Positions 1 through 8,094 of a stretch of 23,004 bases of DNA are shown in pieces. The position numbers were made by a program, and so were the translations under genes. Under the pieces are notes generated by a model. It was given only the letters and a program-made list of their open reading frames with translations. It made no database searches and was not told the origin of the DNA. The stretch covers positions 1 to 23,004 of the forward strand of contig CAZKXU010000054.1 of assembly GCA_964556665.1 (NCBI GenBank). Direction: 5' to 3'. This stretch comes from CAZKXU01 sp964556665. Lineage in GTDB: Bacteria > Bdellovibrionota_C > UBA2361 > CAZKXU01. Each line of letters starts with the position of its first letter. The stretch's first letter is position 1.

Positions 1-1324
1 TGGTGAGTGTGTCAAAATACTCGACTTGTCGTTTTAGCTCAGATTCGAAGAGAGACTCCGGCAACGCTGCAGTACCTTCTTTCAGCCCTTTGCAATATTC
101 AAGGATCTTAGGCGCCCCTTTCAATCCATCAAAGGTGCAGCTTAAGAGAGCGTTTGCTCCCAGTCGATTTGCGCCATGATATTCATAGTTACATTCACCA
201 CCTGCAAATAATCCTGGGACATTGGTCATAAGATTATAATCGACCCATAACCCTCCCATGGTGTAGTGCATACCTGGGAATATCTTCATTGGAAGCTTAC
301 GCGGATCATCGCCAACAAAAGTCTCATAGATCTCTAGAATTCCTCCAAGACGTCTATCAAGGAACTCACGCGGCAGGTGGCTTAGATCGAGGTAGACCAT
401 ATTCTCACCATTAATCCCTAGCTTCTGGCGTACACAAACATCGAAAATTTCACGGGTGGCGATATCGCGCGGCACTAGATTGCCATAAGCGGGGTATTTC
501 TCCTCTAGAAAATACCAAGGCTTTCCGTCCTTATAGGTCCAAACTCGACCACCCTCACCACGCGCAGACTCACTCATTAACCGAAGCTTATCAAGACCAG
601 GAATGGCAGTTGGATGAACCTGAATAAACTCGCCATTGCCGTAGTATGCGCCCTGCTCGTAAGCACCACACTGAGCCGAGCCTGTATTAACAATCGAATT
701 TGTAGATTTGCCAAAGATTAGGCCGATGCCGCCAGTACAGAGCATAACCGCATCCGCTTTAAAATACCGCTTCTCAAGATTGATAGTGTTAATCCCAATT
801 ATTCCACGACAGACCCCGGCAGAATCCTGCACTATAGAGATAAACTCCCAAAATTCAAACTTTTCAACTTTACCTTCACTCTCTCTTCTACGCACCTGCT
901 CATCAAGTGCATATAGCAGCTGTTGTCCAGTGGTGGCTCCGGCAAAGGCGGTACGATGATGTTTCGTGCCACCAAACCTTCTAAAATCGAGAAAACCCTC
1001 TGCGGTTCTACTAAACGGAACACCCATGCGATCGTATAGGAAAATTACGTTTGGAGCCTCTGCTGTCATCTCCTTAACCGGCTGCTGATTAGCCAGGAAA
1101 TCGCCTCCATAAATTGTGTCATCGAAATGTTCCTCGACACTATCACCTTCGCCTTTAATGTTAACTGCTGCGTTTATTCCACCCTGCGCACAGACGCTGT
1201 GGGAACGTTTTACCGGCACAATCGAGAACAGTTTTACTGTTGCCCCTAACTCAGCAAGCTTCATAGCCGCTGAAAGGCCTGCCAAACCACCACCAACTAC
1301 GATTACTTCATTCGATTTCGCCAT
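1..1324 (-). CDS. sdhA: Succinate dehydrogenase / fumarate reductase flavoprotein subunit, C-terminus off the window
   Basis: Flavoprotein subunit of respiratory complex II, which oxidises succinate to fumarate and passes electrons to the iron-sulfur subunit. The ATG is at 1324-1322 and about 441 residues are visible before the left edge cuts the gene. The sequence shows an N-terminal FAD dinucleotide fold (VVGGGLAGLSAA, residues 9-20), the SHSVCAQGGINAA segment whose His42 is the expected covalent FAD attachment site, the HPTAIPG active-site segment, the SARGEGG stretch, and GGLWVDYN followed by FAGGECNYEYHGANRLGAN near the capping domain. It reads most like the B-type enzymes paired with a single five-helix cytochrome b558 subunit, which is the gene immediately upstream (sdhC). 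sdhB is expected just beyond the left edge. The 78-bp gap to sdhC holds a palindromic repeat, and the ATG has no clear Shine-Dalgarno sequence. Confidence 0.96.
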   Translation of the reverse strand, partial: MAKSNEVIVVGGGLAGLSAAMKLAELGATVKLFSIVPVKRSHSVCAQGGINAAVNIKGEGDSVEEHFDDTIYGGDFLANQQPVKEMTAEAPNVIFLYDRMGVPFSRTAEGFLDFRRFGGTKHHRTAFAGATTGQQLLYALDEQVRRRESEGKVEKFEFWEFISIVQDSAGVCRGIIGINTINLEKRYFKADAVMLCTGGIGLIFGKSTNSIVNTGSAQCGAYEQGAYYGNGEFIQVHPTAIPGLDKLRLMSESARGEGGRVWTYKDGKPWYFLEEKYPAYGNLVPRDIATREIFDVCVRQKLGINGENMVYLDLSHLPREFLDRRLGGILEIYETFVGDDPRKLPMKIFPGMHYTMGGLWVDYNLMTNVPGLFAGGECNYEYHGANRLGANALLSCTFDGLKGAPKILEYCKGLKEGTAALPESLFESELKRQVEYFDTLT

Positions 1325-1337
1325 AAATAATCTAGCC

Positions 1338-1397
1338 TGGGACTGCGGAGCCCCTGCTCCGCCTAATTTTGTGCGGAGCAGAAGCTCCGCGGTCCCA
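1338..1397. repeat. Paired-hairpin palindromic repeat, copy 1 (between sdhC and sdhA)
   Basis: The outer arms TGGGACTGCGGAGC and GCTCCGCGGTCCCA pair with one G-T wobble. Each half is also a hairpin by itself: GCGGAGC-ccct-GCTCCGC on the left and GCGGAGC-agaa-GCTCCGC on the right. The outer sequence TGGGAC(C/T)GCG is shared with the copies at 5201, 11456 and 22946. This copy lies inside an operon and ends about 13 nt before the sdhA ATG, so it may form an mRNA hairpin that affects sdhA translation or sdhC mRNA stability (inference). Confidence 0.85.
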
Positions 1398-1402
1398 AAC
1401 TC

Positions 1403-2068
1403 CTATCCAAATAAGAATTTACCGATCTGTGATATAACCCCATGCTCCACCACAAACGCACTTAATATATCCAAACCGACCACTGCTAATACAAAAAACA
1501 TCAGCATGCTCAAACAGGCTAACTGCTTTTGGGCTTTCTGGGATTTAACAAGGCCCCAAGTTATAGAGAAGCTCCAGATGCCGTTACTTAGATGGAAAGT
1601 GCAAGCTAAGATACCAATCACATAGATCGCCAATACCAGTGGACTACTAAGAGAACTATTCATATCCGCAAAAGTATAGTGATCATGTTTGACAAACAGA
1701 GCCCACACACGTGTAGATGCAACATGAAACCCGATATAAAAGAAAGCCAAAACTCCGGTCACGCGTTGAAGTAGATAGGCCCAGTTACGACCGTAAGGGT
1801 AATGCGTGACGTTAGGCCTGGAAGTTCCGGTAATAAAAAGACCGAAAATAGAGTGAAAAAGTATCGGTACTAAGAGGACAGCGACCTCAATAACGTACAG
1901 ATAAGGGATATTTGCTATTTTCAATACAACTTCATTAAATGCCTCGGGCGATCGCCTGGCTGAGGCATTTTCAAAAAAATGGAAAAGCATATATCCGCCG
2001 ATCGGGACTATTCCCGTAAGAGAATGCAGTCGCCGCAACAGAAAGTATCGTTCATCTTTGGTCAACAT
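1403..2068 (-). CDS. sdhC: Succinate dehydrogenase cytochrome b558 subunit
   Basis: Membrane anchor of a B-type succinate dehydrogenase, carrying two haems and reducing the quinone. The 221-residue protein starts FYF/RRLHSL-like (YFLLRRLHSLTGIVP), has five hydrophobic segments, and keeps four histidines at residues 30, 72, 115 and 159, matching the spacing of the haem-ligating His28, 70, 113 and 155 of Bacillus subtilis SdhC. I chose the ATG at 2068 because the family begins just before this motif and because it follows the mdh stop codon by one base (TAAtATG). An in-frame ATG at 2116 would add 16 residues and overlap mdh. The gene sits between mdh and sdhA in one transcription unit. Confidence 0.93.
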   Translation of the reverse strand: MLTKDERYFLLRRLHSLTGIVPIGGYMLFHFFENASARRSPEAFNEVVLKIANIPYLYVIEVAVLLVPILFHSIFGLFITGTSRPNVTHYPYGRNWAYLLQRVTGVLAFFYIGFHVASTRVWALFVKHDHYTFADMNSSLSSPLVLAIYVIGILACTFHLSNGIWSFSITWGLVKSQKAQKQLACLSMLMFFVLAVVGLDILSAFVVEHGVISQIGKFLFG

Positions 2069-2069
2069 A

Positions 2070-3008
2070 TTATCCGAGTAAAGGTAAGATCTCCTTAACA
2101 CGAGCCGCGCTAGCATGCAGATCGTTCTTTTCCTTCTGCGTGAGCTCGATCTCTAAAACTTTCTCTACACCACCACGTCCGATAATTACCGGCACCCCTA
2201 AATACAGATCCTGTAAGCCGTATTGGCCGCTGCAATGCGCAGCTGCTGCCAAAACCTTCTTCTGATCGTAAAGGTAAGCCTCTGCCATCTGAATCGCAGA
2301 CGCTGCTGGAGAATAGAAGGCCGAACCGGTCTTTAATAACGCTACGACCTCTCCGCCTGCGCCGCGTACCCGTTTCTCAATCGCATCAAGCCGCTCCGAC
2401 TTAATCATTTTTTCAATCGGAATACCATTACATGTAGTGTACGAACGCACCGGCACCATGTCATCCCCATGGCCACCAAGAACAAAGGCCGAAACCGAAG
2501 AGACTGAAACGTTTAACTCTTTAGCTAAAAATGCCTGATAACGTGCCGTATCTAATACCCCTGCCATACCTACCACATGTGAAGGCGGTAAACCGGTCGC
2601 CTTCTGCATAAGATAAACCATAGCATCCAACGGATTTGTAATAACTATAACGAAGGCATTAGGAGCATTTTGCTTGATGCCGCTTGCAACACTCTTAACT
2701 ATCTCCGCATTCGTCTTTACCAGGTCATCACGACTCATTCCTGGCTTGCGCGGTATACCAGAGGTTACGATACAAACATCCGCGCCTTTAATGTCAGCGA
2801 TATTGTTAGTACCTTGAATTTCAAAATCACAACCAAAGACCGGCGCTAAGTGTATAAGATCCAGCGCCTTGCCCTGTGGCATATCAGGCACTATATCAAA
2901 AAGAACCACATCACCTAGACCCCTCAGTCCAGCAAGCAATGCCAGAGTCCCGCCGATCTGACCTGCACCTACTAATGCTATTTTTTTTCTTCTTATCTCC
3001 GTAGCCAT
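2070..3008 (-). CDS. mdh: Malate dehydrogenase (LDH-like, NAD-dependent)
   Basis: Oxidises malate to oxaloacetate with NAD+ in the TCA cycle. At 312 residues it has the length of the LDH-like bacterial MDH group. Visible are the nucleotide-binding GAGQIGG (residues 14-20), Asp38 at the end of the second strand that selects NAD+, the substrate-loop GIPRKPGMSRDDL with Arg87 and Arg93 (Arg at the specificity position marks MDH rather than LDH), VLDTAR with Asp153 and Arg156, and the catalytic His180 in GGHGD. Its ATG overlaps the stop of the upstream SPFH gene (TAATG), and its stop is one base before sdhC, so translation of these genes is probably coupled. Placing mdh with sdhCA(B) joins two consecutive TCA-cycle functions in one operon. 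Confidence 0.96.
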   Translation of the reverse strand: MATEIRRKKIALVGAGQIGGTLALLAGLRGLGDVVLFDIVPDMPQGKALDLIHLAPVFGCDFEIQGTNNIADIKGADVCIVTSGIPRKPGMSRDDLVKTNAEIVKSVASGIKQNAPNAFVIVITNPLDAMVYLMQKATGLPPSHVVGMAGVLDTARYQAFLAKELNVSVSSVSAFVLGGHGDDMVPVRSYTTCNGIPIEKMIKSERLDAIEKRVRGAGGEVVALLKTGSAFYSPAASAIQMAEAYLYDQKKVLAAAAHCSGQYGLQDLYLGVPVIIGRGGVEKVLEIELTQKEKNDLHASAARVKEILPLLG

Positions 3009-4102
3009 TATTTATCCCTCTCTTTATCTTTATCCTTTATTGCATCACCTATGCCGATCTGTCTTAGAAGCTCATTCGTATCTATTTTTTGTACGGCTAG
3101 ATCGCTGGATGAATTATTGTCACCCAATATTACAAAACTCGGATTAGTTTTGGAGAGCTCCTTTGCCAATTCGAGCTTCAAAATAGCCCGTCCGCCTGAA
3201 CCAGACAAGGCGGAAATTTTAGCCAACATACCTTTAACCTCACCCTCCCCCCTGGCCATTATAGCCTTGGCCTCATTGGATTTTGCCTGGAAGTAGCTAT
3301 CACCCTTACTCATAGCCTGATTAAGCTTGCCGTCGGCTTCGGCCTTAACACGATTTACTGATGCCTGGACATCGTTAAACTCCTGCTGTTTACTGGCCTT
3401 AACAGTCGCAATACGTAACCGCTCACGCTCAGTATCTTCACGCAGCTTCTGAGTCTCATTTATCTTCTGCTGATAACTAGTATCAACCGATCCATCCGGA
3501 AGGAGCCTCTCGAATCGATGCTCTTTAAGAATTACACTCTGAATCTCTATGCCCCAAGGAGCCAAGCGCTCCTGCATCCGCTCCTTAGCTTTTTCAATCG
3601 CCCCGTACCGTGCATCTCTCACAAAAAAGGCGGAGGTCTTAAGCTCATTCATCTTGGTGCGCACATCGGCTCGCGCTACCGCATCAACTATGTCTAAAAC
3701 ATCCTCGTTAGATGTTGCCACCTCAGTTACCAATTTCTTTAGTTTATCTGCATCTGTTGAGATTTTGTATTGTACGGTAACAGCCAGTGCTACCTCGTTT
3801 CCATCCAGCGCTCTGGTCGAGATATACTCAGCTCTGTTCTGCTCTCCTGCCTCTACTTTAGCGCCCCATGATACATATTTTACCGAGGTGTCGAATCGGT
3901 ATACTGAATCCCATGGCCAGACTAAAACGACCTGACCTGGTAAAATTACCTGATTGGCGACACCGCCACCTAGAAGAGGTGGAAGCTTTCTAAACTTGAG
4001 ACCGTACTCGGTCGATCCCATCTGTCGAATACCGGCATCACAGGCTGTTAAAAAAAGTAGTAAGAGTAGCAGAGCTTTTCCTGTGCGAATCTCGCTTATC
4101 AT
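3008..4102 (-). CDS. SPFH/band-7 (prohibitin-like) protein with lipoprotein signal
   Basis: This 364-residue protein begins with a short basic stretch, a run of leucines and a lipobox FLTAC, so Cys21 should be lipidated. Asp22 follows the Cys, the residue that keeps lipoproteins in the inner membrane in enterobacterial Lol sorting. The middle holds an SPFH/band-7 fold (EYGLKFRKLPP, a beta-rich core, then the GIEIQSVILKEHRF segment typical of prohibitin/HflC relatives). A long charged alpha-helical region rich in Lys, Glu and Ala follows at about residues 210-310, and the tail is Lys/Asp-rich. SPFH proteins form large membrane-attached ring or cage assemblies. The second SPFH gene ends 2 bases upstream, so the two probably form a hetero-oligomer as HflK/HflC do. 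A lipid anchor instead of a transmembrane helix is unusual. The exact function is unknown. Confidence 0.85.
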   Translation of the reverse strand: MISEIRTGKALLLLLLFLTACDAGIRQMGSTEYGLKFRKLPPLLGGGVANQVILPGQVVLVWPWDSVYRFDTSVKYVSWGAKVEAGEQNRAEYISTRALDGNEVALAVTVQYKISTDADKLKKLVTEVATSNEDVLDIVDAVARADVRTKMNELKTSAFFVRDARYGAIEKAKERMQERLAPWGIEIQSVILKEHRFERLLPDGSVDTSYQQKINETQKLREDTERERLRIATVKASKQQEFNDVQASVNRVKAEADGKLNQAMSKGDSYFQAKSNEAKAIMARGEGEVKGMLAKISALSGSGGRAILKLELAKELSKTNPSFVILGDNNSSSDLAVQKIDTNELLRQIGIGDAIKDKDKERDK

Positions 4103-4104
4103 GC

Positions 4105-5118
4105 CTATTTTGCCTCCACACCAAAGCGCTTAATCCAGCCGTCTAGGTCGTAAGGATCAATTCCACTAACAACTCCACCCTTTAGAGATCCAAGCAAAGG
4201 AGACAACTCGCGTGCCACTAAAATTTCTGCTGCGATGTTCTGAGACAAGGCATCCGCTCTCAGTTTGTCTACGGACGCTATTGCCTTAGCTACCTCCAGA
4301 TCCCCTGCCGCATGCTTTTGAGCCTCATACAGATCTCCCTGCGATAGGACTACACGTGCATCATTATCACCCTTAACCTTTAAGTTCTGGATCTTAGCGT
4401 CCCATTCAGCCGCTACCTGCTCTAGCTCCGCCTTAGCCTCTGCTAGTTTACTTGCAGCTACATTTAGACGCTCCTCCTGCTCCTGCAAGTTTTTAAGGAA
4501 GACTGCTTGGTCGATTCGCTCCTCGGTATAGGTATAGCGTCGCAAAAGAATCGCATCCACCTTCATGCCGTACTCTGACAATCTACCGTTTACACCGTTT
4601 TGTGCCTCAAGCACCTCGGCCTCACGTAGCTCAGGATTATAAAACTGTCCTGTTGAAAGCCGTCCCAATGAGCGCTTCAATTCATCCACAATCAAACGAC
4701 GTAGATGGTTTTTCCAGACATCCGGCGTAATACCTATCCTAGTAATAAGCTGAGAAGGGCCTCCACTATCCTTAGTCGTCTCTGTAGCAAAACTGCTGAT
4801 AACAGAAAAATCCACGTCGACACTAGAACCATCAGTGGTTTGGACCTCAATTGAACCGGTCGAATCACCGTAACGTGTATGATCGCGGTTAAGATTTAAT
4901 ATCTGCTTCTTTGTTGGAATCGTAATTATACGTGAGTAGAAGGGAATACTCCAATGATAGCCGGGCTTCAGGCTAACCTCAGAGAAACCTTGATATGGAC
5001 CGAAGTTTATCTGCCGCACCCCCATCTCTCCCGGCGGCACTACCCGACCAAAGGTCCAGGCGAAGATCATAACAGCAAGAATGAGAGTTACAGAGCTAGA
5101 AAAAATTTTACGCAACAT
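4105..5118 (-). CDS. SPFH/band-7 (HflK/HflC- or prohibitin-like) membrane protein
   Basis: A 337-residue protein with one N-terminal transmembrane helix (about residues 8-26), followed directly by the SPFH core: VVPPGEMGVRQINFGPYQGF, then LKPGYHWSIPF and the RIITIPTKKQ strand. The segment EYGMKVDAILLRRYTYTEERIDQA closes the band-7 fold and leads into a long coiled-coil rich in Glu, Ala and Gln (about residues 205-300). It is the first gene of the operon that continues with the lipoprotein SPFH paralogue, mdh and sdhCA. The resemblance to HflK/HflC and prohibitins is at family level, so I give no gene symbol. No ftsH-like gene is visible nearby. The ATG is the only good start, although the Shine-Dalgarno is weak; an extended -10 promoter lies 30 nt upstream. 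Confidence 0.87.
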   Translation of the reverse strand: MLRKIFSSSVTLILAVMIFAWTFGRVVPPGEMGVRQINFGPYQGFSEVSLKPGYHWSIPFYSRIITIPTKKQILNLNRDHTRYGDSTGSIEVQTTDGSSVDVDFSVISSFATETTKDSGGPSQLITRIGITPDVWKNHLRRLIVDELKRSLGRLSTGQFYNPELREAEVLEAQNGVNGRLSEYGMKVDAILLRRYTYTEERIDQAVFLKNLQEQEERLNVAASKLAEAKAELEQVAAEWDAKIQNLKVKGDNDARVVLSQGDLYEAQKHAAGDLEVAKAIASVDKLRADALSQNIAAEILVARELSPLLGSLKGGVVSGIDPYDLDGWIKRFGVEAK

Positions 5119-5147
5119 GGCACTTAGTAATATTATTTATTGGGAGA

Positions 5148-5153
5148 ATTATA
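5148..5153 (-). promoter_or_regulatory. Extended -10 promoter candidate for the SPFH-mdh-sdh operon
   Basis: On the minus strand the sequence reads TTGCTATAAT, a perfect TATAAT preceded by TGn, which marks an extended -10 element. No convincing -35 lies 16-18 nt upstream. A transcript from here would have a leader of about 24 nt before the ATG at 5118. Confidence 0.5.
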
Positions 5154-5200
5154 GCAAGTTTTTAGGTGGGGATATCATTACTAATTTAACTGGACGATCT

Positions 5201-5276
5201 CTGGGACCGCGGGCTTCTAGCCCGCTCGATCGATCTTGCAATGGCAATCCAGCGGGCTAGAAGCCCGCGGTCCCAG
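5201..5276. repeat. Paired-hairpin palindromic repeat, copy 2
   Basis: A perfect 26-bp inverted repeat (5201-5226 against 5251-5276) surrounds a 24-nt centre. The ends read CTGGGACCGCGGGCTTCTAG and its complement. Each half also folds locally as GCGGGCT-3 nt-AGCCCGC. It lies between the end of the M23 peptidase gene and the promoter of the SPFH operon, where it could also stop or protect transcripts of the peptidase gene (inference). Confidence 0.92.
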
Positions 5277-5293
5277 TATAATTGCTTGCTGTA

Positions 5294-6286
5294 CTAAATA
5301 ATCCCTTGCAGCTTTTTTGCAAGCTCTATAAACCTCTTAGGATTGAGTGCTGAATAGTTATGACGAACTTCATAGTGTAGATGCGGGCCCGTAGCTCTGC
5401 CGCTTGAACCGACTAGACCTAACTTCTCTCCACGTTTTATCTCCTCGCCTATAGCAACTGTGGACTTTGAAAGATGTGCATAACGACTGACTACATTTTC
5501 ACTATGCGCTATATCAACGACTAGCCCATATGTAGATGTTCGCTTTACCGACTTTACGATACCATCCCCTGTTGCATAGACTGGAGAGCCGCGTGAAACT
5601 GAGAAATCTGCTCCGGCATGCATCTTCACTCTTCCGGAAAATGGAGAGACACGTGGACCAAAGCCGGAATTAATCGGCCCTTCAACAGGCGCACCTAAAG
5701 GCATACGACGGAGCACGCTAATCAAATTCTCGACATTGTGCATTAAACCTAAGTTAGAACCTGGATTACGCTTAGAATCGAAGGGCATTAAACTTGCGCG
5801 CATCTCAGAATTGACCTGACTAGCACAGCGCTGCACCCCTGCTCCACTAACACAATCTAGCTCAGCTCCACCTATGCCACCTTGTGACTCCTCTTTCTTG
5901 GTAACAGCTTTATCCATTGACTTAAGCGGGATAGCTGATTCGATAAGCGATGAAAGCTTTTTAAGCCTGTCCTTTAACTGCTGCTCATACGATATCGCCT
6001 GAGAATTTGTGGCCTTGAGCCTATTTAACTCCTGCTCGAGGCTGTTATTCTTACTGAGCAGTTGATTTCTCTCATAGGTCATAACCTTAAGATTGAAGAA
6101 ATCATTAGCTCTCACCAACTGCACACGGGTGTAGTCTCCAAGAACAAACATGAATAGAAGAGCAATTAAAGCCAATCCTGAGCCCAGCACAAGAAAACGC
6201 TTGAGAGTAAGTCGCACTTTAGTTACCCGACCATCGTTTGGCCGAATTAACCAGAGGCATAGCTCTTTTGAGGAAGTCCTGGACAT
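5294..6286 (-). CDS. M23 family (LytM/NlpD-like) peptidoglycan endopeptidase or activator
   Basis: A 330-residue, membrane-anchored periplasmic protein. After about 30 cytoplasmic residues there is one transmembrane helix (roughly 31-50), then a coiled-coil (about 60-125), a linker with two cysteines (145 and 154), and a C-terminal M23 domain (about 200-325). The zinc ligands of an active enzyme are present: His223 and Asp227 (HxxxD), and the HLH motif with His302 and His304; the additional active-site His271 lies in YAHLS. It should therefore cleave peptide cross-links rather than being a degenerate activator. I chose the ATG at 6286; a TTG ten codons upstream is possible but less likely. 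The gene is followed by a palindromic repeat and lies 138 bp downstream of recN, so it probably has its own promoter. Confidence 0.9.
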   Translation of the reverse strand: MSRTSSKELCLWLIRPNDGRVTKVRLTLKRFLVLGSGLALIALLFMFVLGDYTRVQLVRANDFFNLKVMTYERNQLLSKNNSLEQELNRLKATNSQAISYEQQLKDRLKKLSSLIESAIPLKSMDKAVTKKEESQGGIGGAELDCVSGAGVQRCASQVNSEMRASLMPFDSKRNPGSNLGLMHNVENLISVLRRMPLGAPVEGPINSGFGPRVSPFSGRVKMHAGADFSVSRGSPVYATGDGIVKSVKRTSTYGLVVDIAHSENVVSRYAHLSKSTVAIGEEIKRGEKLGLVGSSGRATGPHLHYEVRHNYSALNPKRFIELAKKLQGII

Positions 6287-6424
6287 ATTGTTTAACAAAC
6301 TTAAACTAAATAACAATACTGCTCAATAGTGAATATAACTCAGCTGACTATATAGAACTAAAATTTACATAAAATCAACTCGACTATAAAAAGTCAGTTA
6401 TTTCAACATATTAAGTAAAAGCTG

Positions 6425-8080
6425 TTAAGTCCTGGGTTTAGATGCAAGAAGTTCCTTTGCGGACTCACGAGATGAGGCAGTGATTGTGTAACCACTTAAC
6501 ATCCTTGCAATTTCATCTACCCGCTCTTCATAAGATAGAACGGTGACCTGAGTACCGATACGCTTACTGCTACTCTTATTAACGAGGAGATGCCGATCAG
6601 CTAGGGATGCTACTTGAGGAAGATGAGTAATACAAAGTACCTGCGAAGTTACCGCAAGCTCCTTAAGCTTCTCCCCTACCGCTCTTGCCACGGCTCCGGA
6701 GATGCCTGTATCGATCTCATCAAAAACCAGAACATTAACTCCGCTACGGTCCCTCAATATCTTCTTTAAAACTAACATTATTCTAGAAAGTTCACCCCCA
6801 GATGCGACCTGCCTAAGCTGCTTAGCGGGCTCCCCTTTATTAGTCGAGATTAAAAATTCAATCCGATCTGCTCCGCTAACTGTCAGATCATGAGCTTCCT
6901 GTTTACACTCAAGCCTAGCATCTTTCATATTAAGTTCAGCCAGCTCATGACAGACAAGCTTTGCCAAATCTGTAAAGCCACGCTTTCGCGCATTGCTAAT
7001 CTTTTCAGCTAAAGACTTGGTATTAGAGTAGAGTGCCTCCACTTCAGCCTGCAACTCTTCCATGTTAACACCACCTTGAATAAGTTGAAGCTCACTCTTA
7101 GTCTTCTCAAGAAGGCCAATTAGACCTAACTCATCAAGTCGATAACGGCGCACCATATATGAGAGCTCAGAAAGCTTCTCCCTCAAATCCTCTAGTTCAG
7201 TTGGTTGATGCTCCAGGTTCGCACTATAATTACTTAACTCTGCCTCAAGCTCCAGAAATGCGGAGCGCCCTGTTGAGAAAAACTGCTGCGCAGCTTGCAA
7301 TGAGGGATCAATCTTTGATAACGCTGTTAACTCCTGCGCAATACCTGCAAGTCGTTGAAAGATACCGGATTCCTCATCGTTAAGAGTACTGTTAACACGA
7401 GCTGCGCCATCTAATAAACGCTCAGCATTCGATAATTTTTTTATGCGATCCTCAAGCTCTTCTCTAAGCCCGGGCTTAAGCCCAATCTTGGTAAGACGAT
7501 CGGCTAACTGTGTGAGATCCTCTAACCTGGATTCAATTTCACGGCGCTTATCCTCCCATTCTTTAAGCTCTGCCGATTTTTCCTTCCAGCTCTCAAAAAA
7601 CTCCCGATAATTTTTCAAGCTGGCTTCATTCCCCACAAAACCATCGATCAATTCTATGTGATATTTCGGATCTAGCAGACGCACATGCTGATTCTGGCTG
7701 CATATATTAATGAGCCGCGCTGCGAGATCTTGTAGAACCGCTACCGAGCCCAAGCGACCATTAATCAGCACCTTATTTCTGCCATCCTGATTTAGTGCAC
7801 GGCTAATCAGAAGCTCCTCCCCCTGTGCGATATCAGGCAGAGAGTTCCTCACCTCCTCAGGCAACTCACTTAGATCGAAAAGAGCCTGAACCTCCAGCTC
7901 TACCGCACCACTCCTAATAAAATCGACACTCCCCCTACCACCTAGCAGTAAAAAAAGGGCCTCTAGCACAACAGACTTACCGGCGCCGGTCTCTCCGCTA
8001 ATAACATTTAAGCCCTGACTAAAGGAGATTGTCTGCTTCTCGATAATTGCAAAATTTGTAATGGCGAGCTCTAACAACAT
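6425..8080 (-). CDS. recN: DNA repair protein RecN (SMC-like ATPase)
   Basis: RecN acts in double-strand-break repair, bridging and organising DNA ends in the cytoplasm. The 551-residue protein has Walker A GETGAGKS (residues 29-36) near its N-terminus, a long coiled-coil region between about 150 and 380, and, near the C-terminus, the ABC signature ASGGELSRIMLVLK, Walker B VLVFDEIDTGISG and the His-loop CITHLPQVAS. Length and motif order match the family. The ATG at 8080 starts MLLELAITNF, the usual N-terminus; a GGAA ribosome binding site lies about 11 nt upstream. The nadK stop is 14 bp upstream, the same nadK-recN order known from many bacteria. I saw no SOS box next to it; any control would act at the operon promoter. 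Confidence 0.96.
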   Translation of the reverse strand: MLLELAITNFAIIEKQTISFSQGLNVISGETGAGKSVVLEALFLLLGGRGSVDFIRSGAVELEVQALFDLSELPEEVRNSLPDIAQGEELLISRALNQDGRNKVLINGRLGSVAVLQDLAARLINICSQNQHVRLLDPKYHIELIDGFVGNEASLKNYREFFESWKEKSAELKEWEDKRREIESRLEDLTQLADRLTKIGLKPGLREELEDRIKKLSNAERLLDGAARVNSTLNDEESGIFQRLAGIAQELTALSKIDPSLQAAQQFFSTGRSAFLELEAELSNYSANLEHQPTELEDLREKLSELSYMVRRYRLDELGLIGLLEKTKSELQLIQGGVNMEELQAEVEALYSNTKSLAEKISNARKRGFTDLAKLVCHELAELNMKDARLECKQEAHDLTVSGADRIEFLISTNKGEPAKQLRQVASGGELSRIMLVLKKILRDRSGVNVLVFDEIDTGISGAVARAVGEKLKELAVTSQVLCITHLPQVASLADRHLLVNKSSSKRIGTQVTVLSYEERVDEIARMLSGYTITASSRESAKELLASKPRT

Positions 8081-8094
8081 ATAACAGATTCCAT

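Noticed and set aside
1116..1625. 169-codon open frame on the plus strand across sdhA and sdhC
   Set aside because: It lies opposite two clearly identified genes and shows no family resemblance; it is a shadow frame.
6287..6424. Sigma-70 promoter TTGATT-18-TATATA before the M23 peptidase
   Set aside because: The region is so AT-rich that several equally weak matches exist; none stands out.
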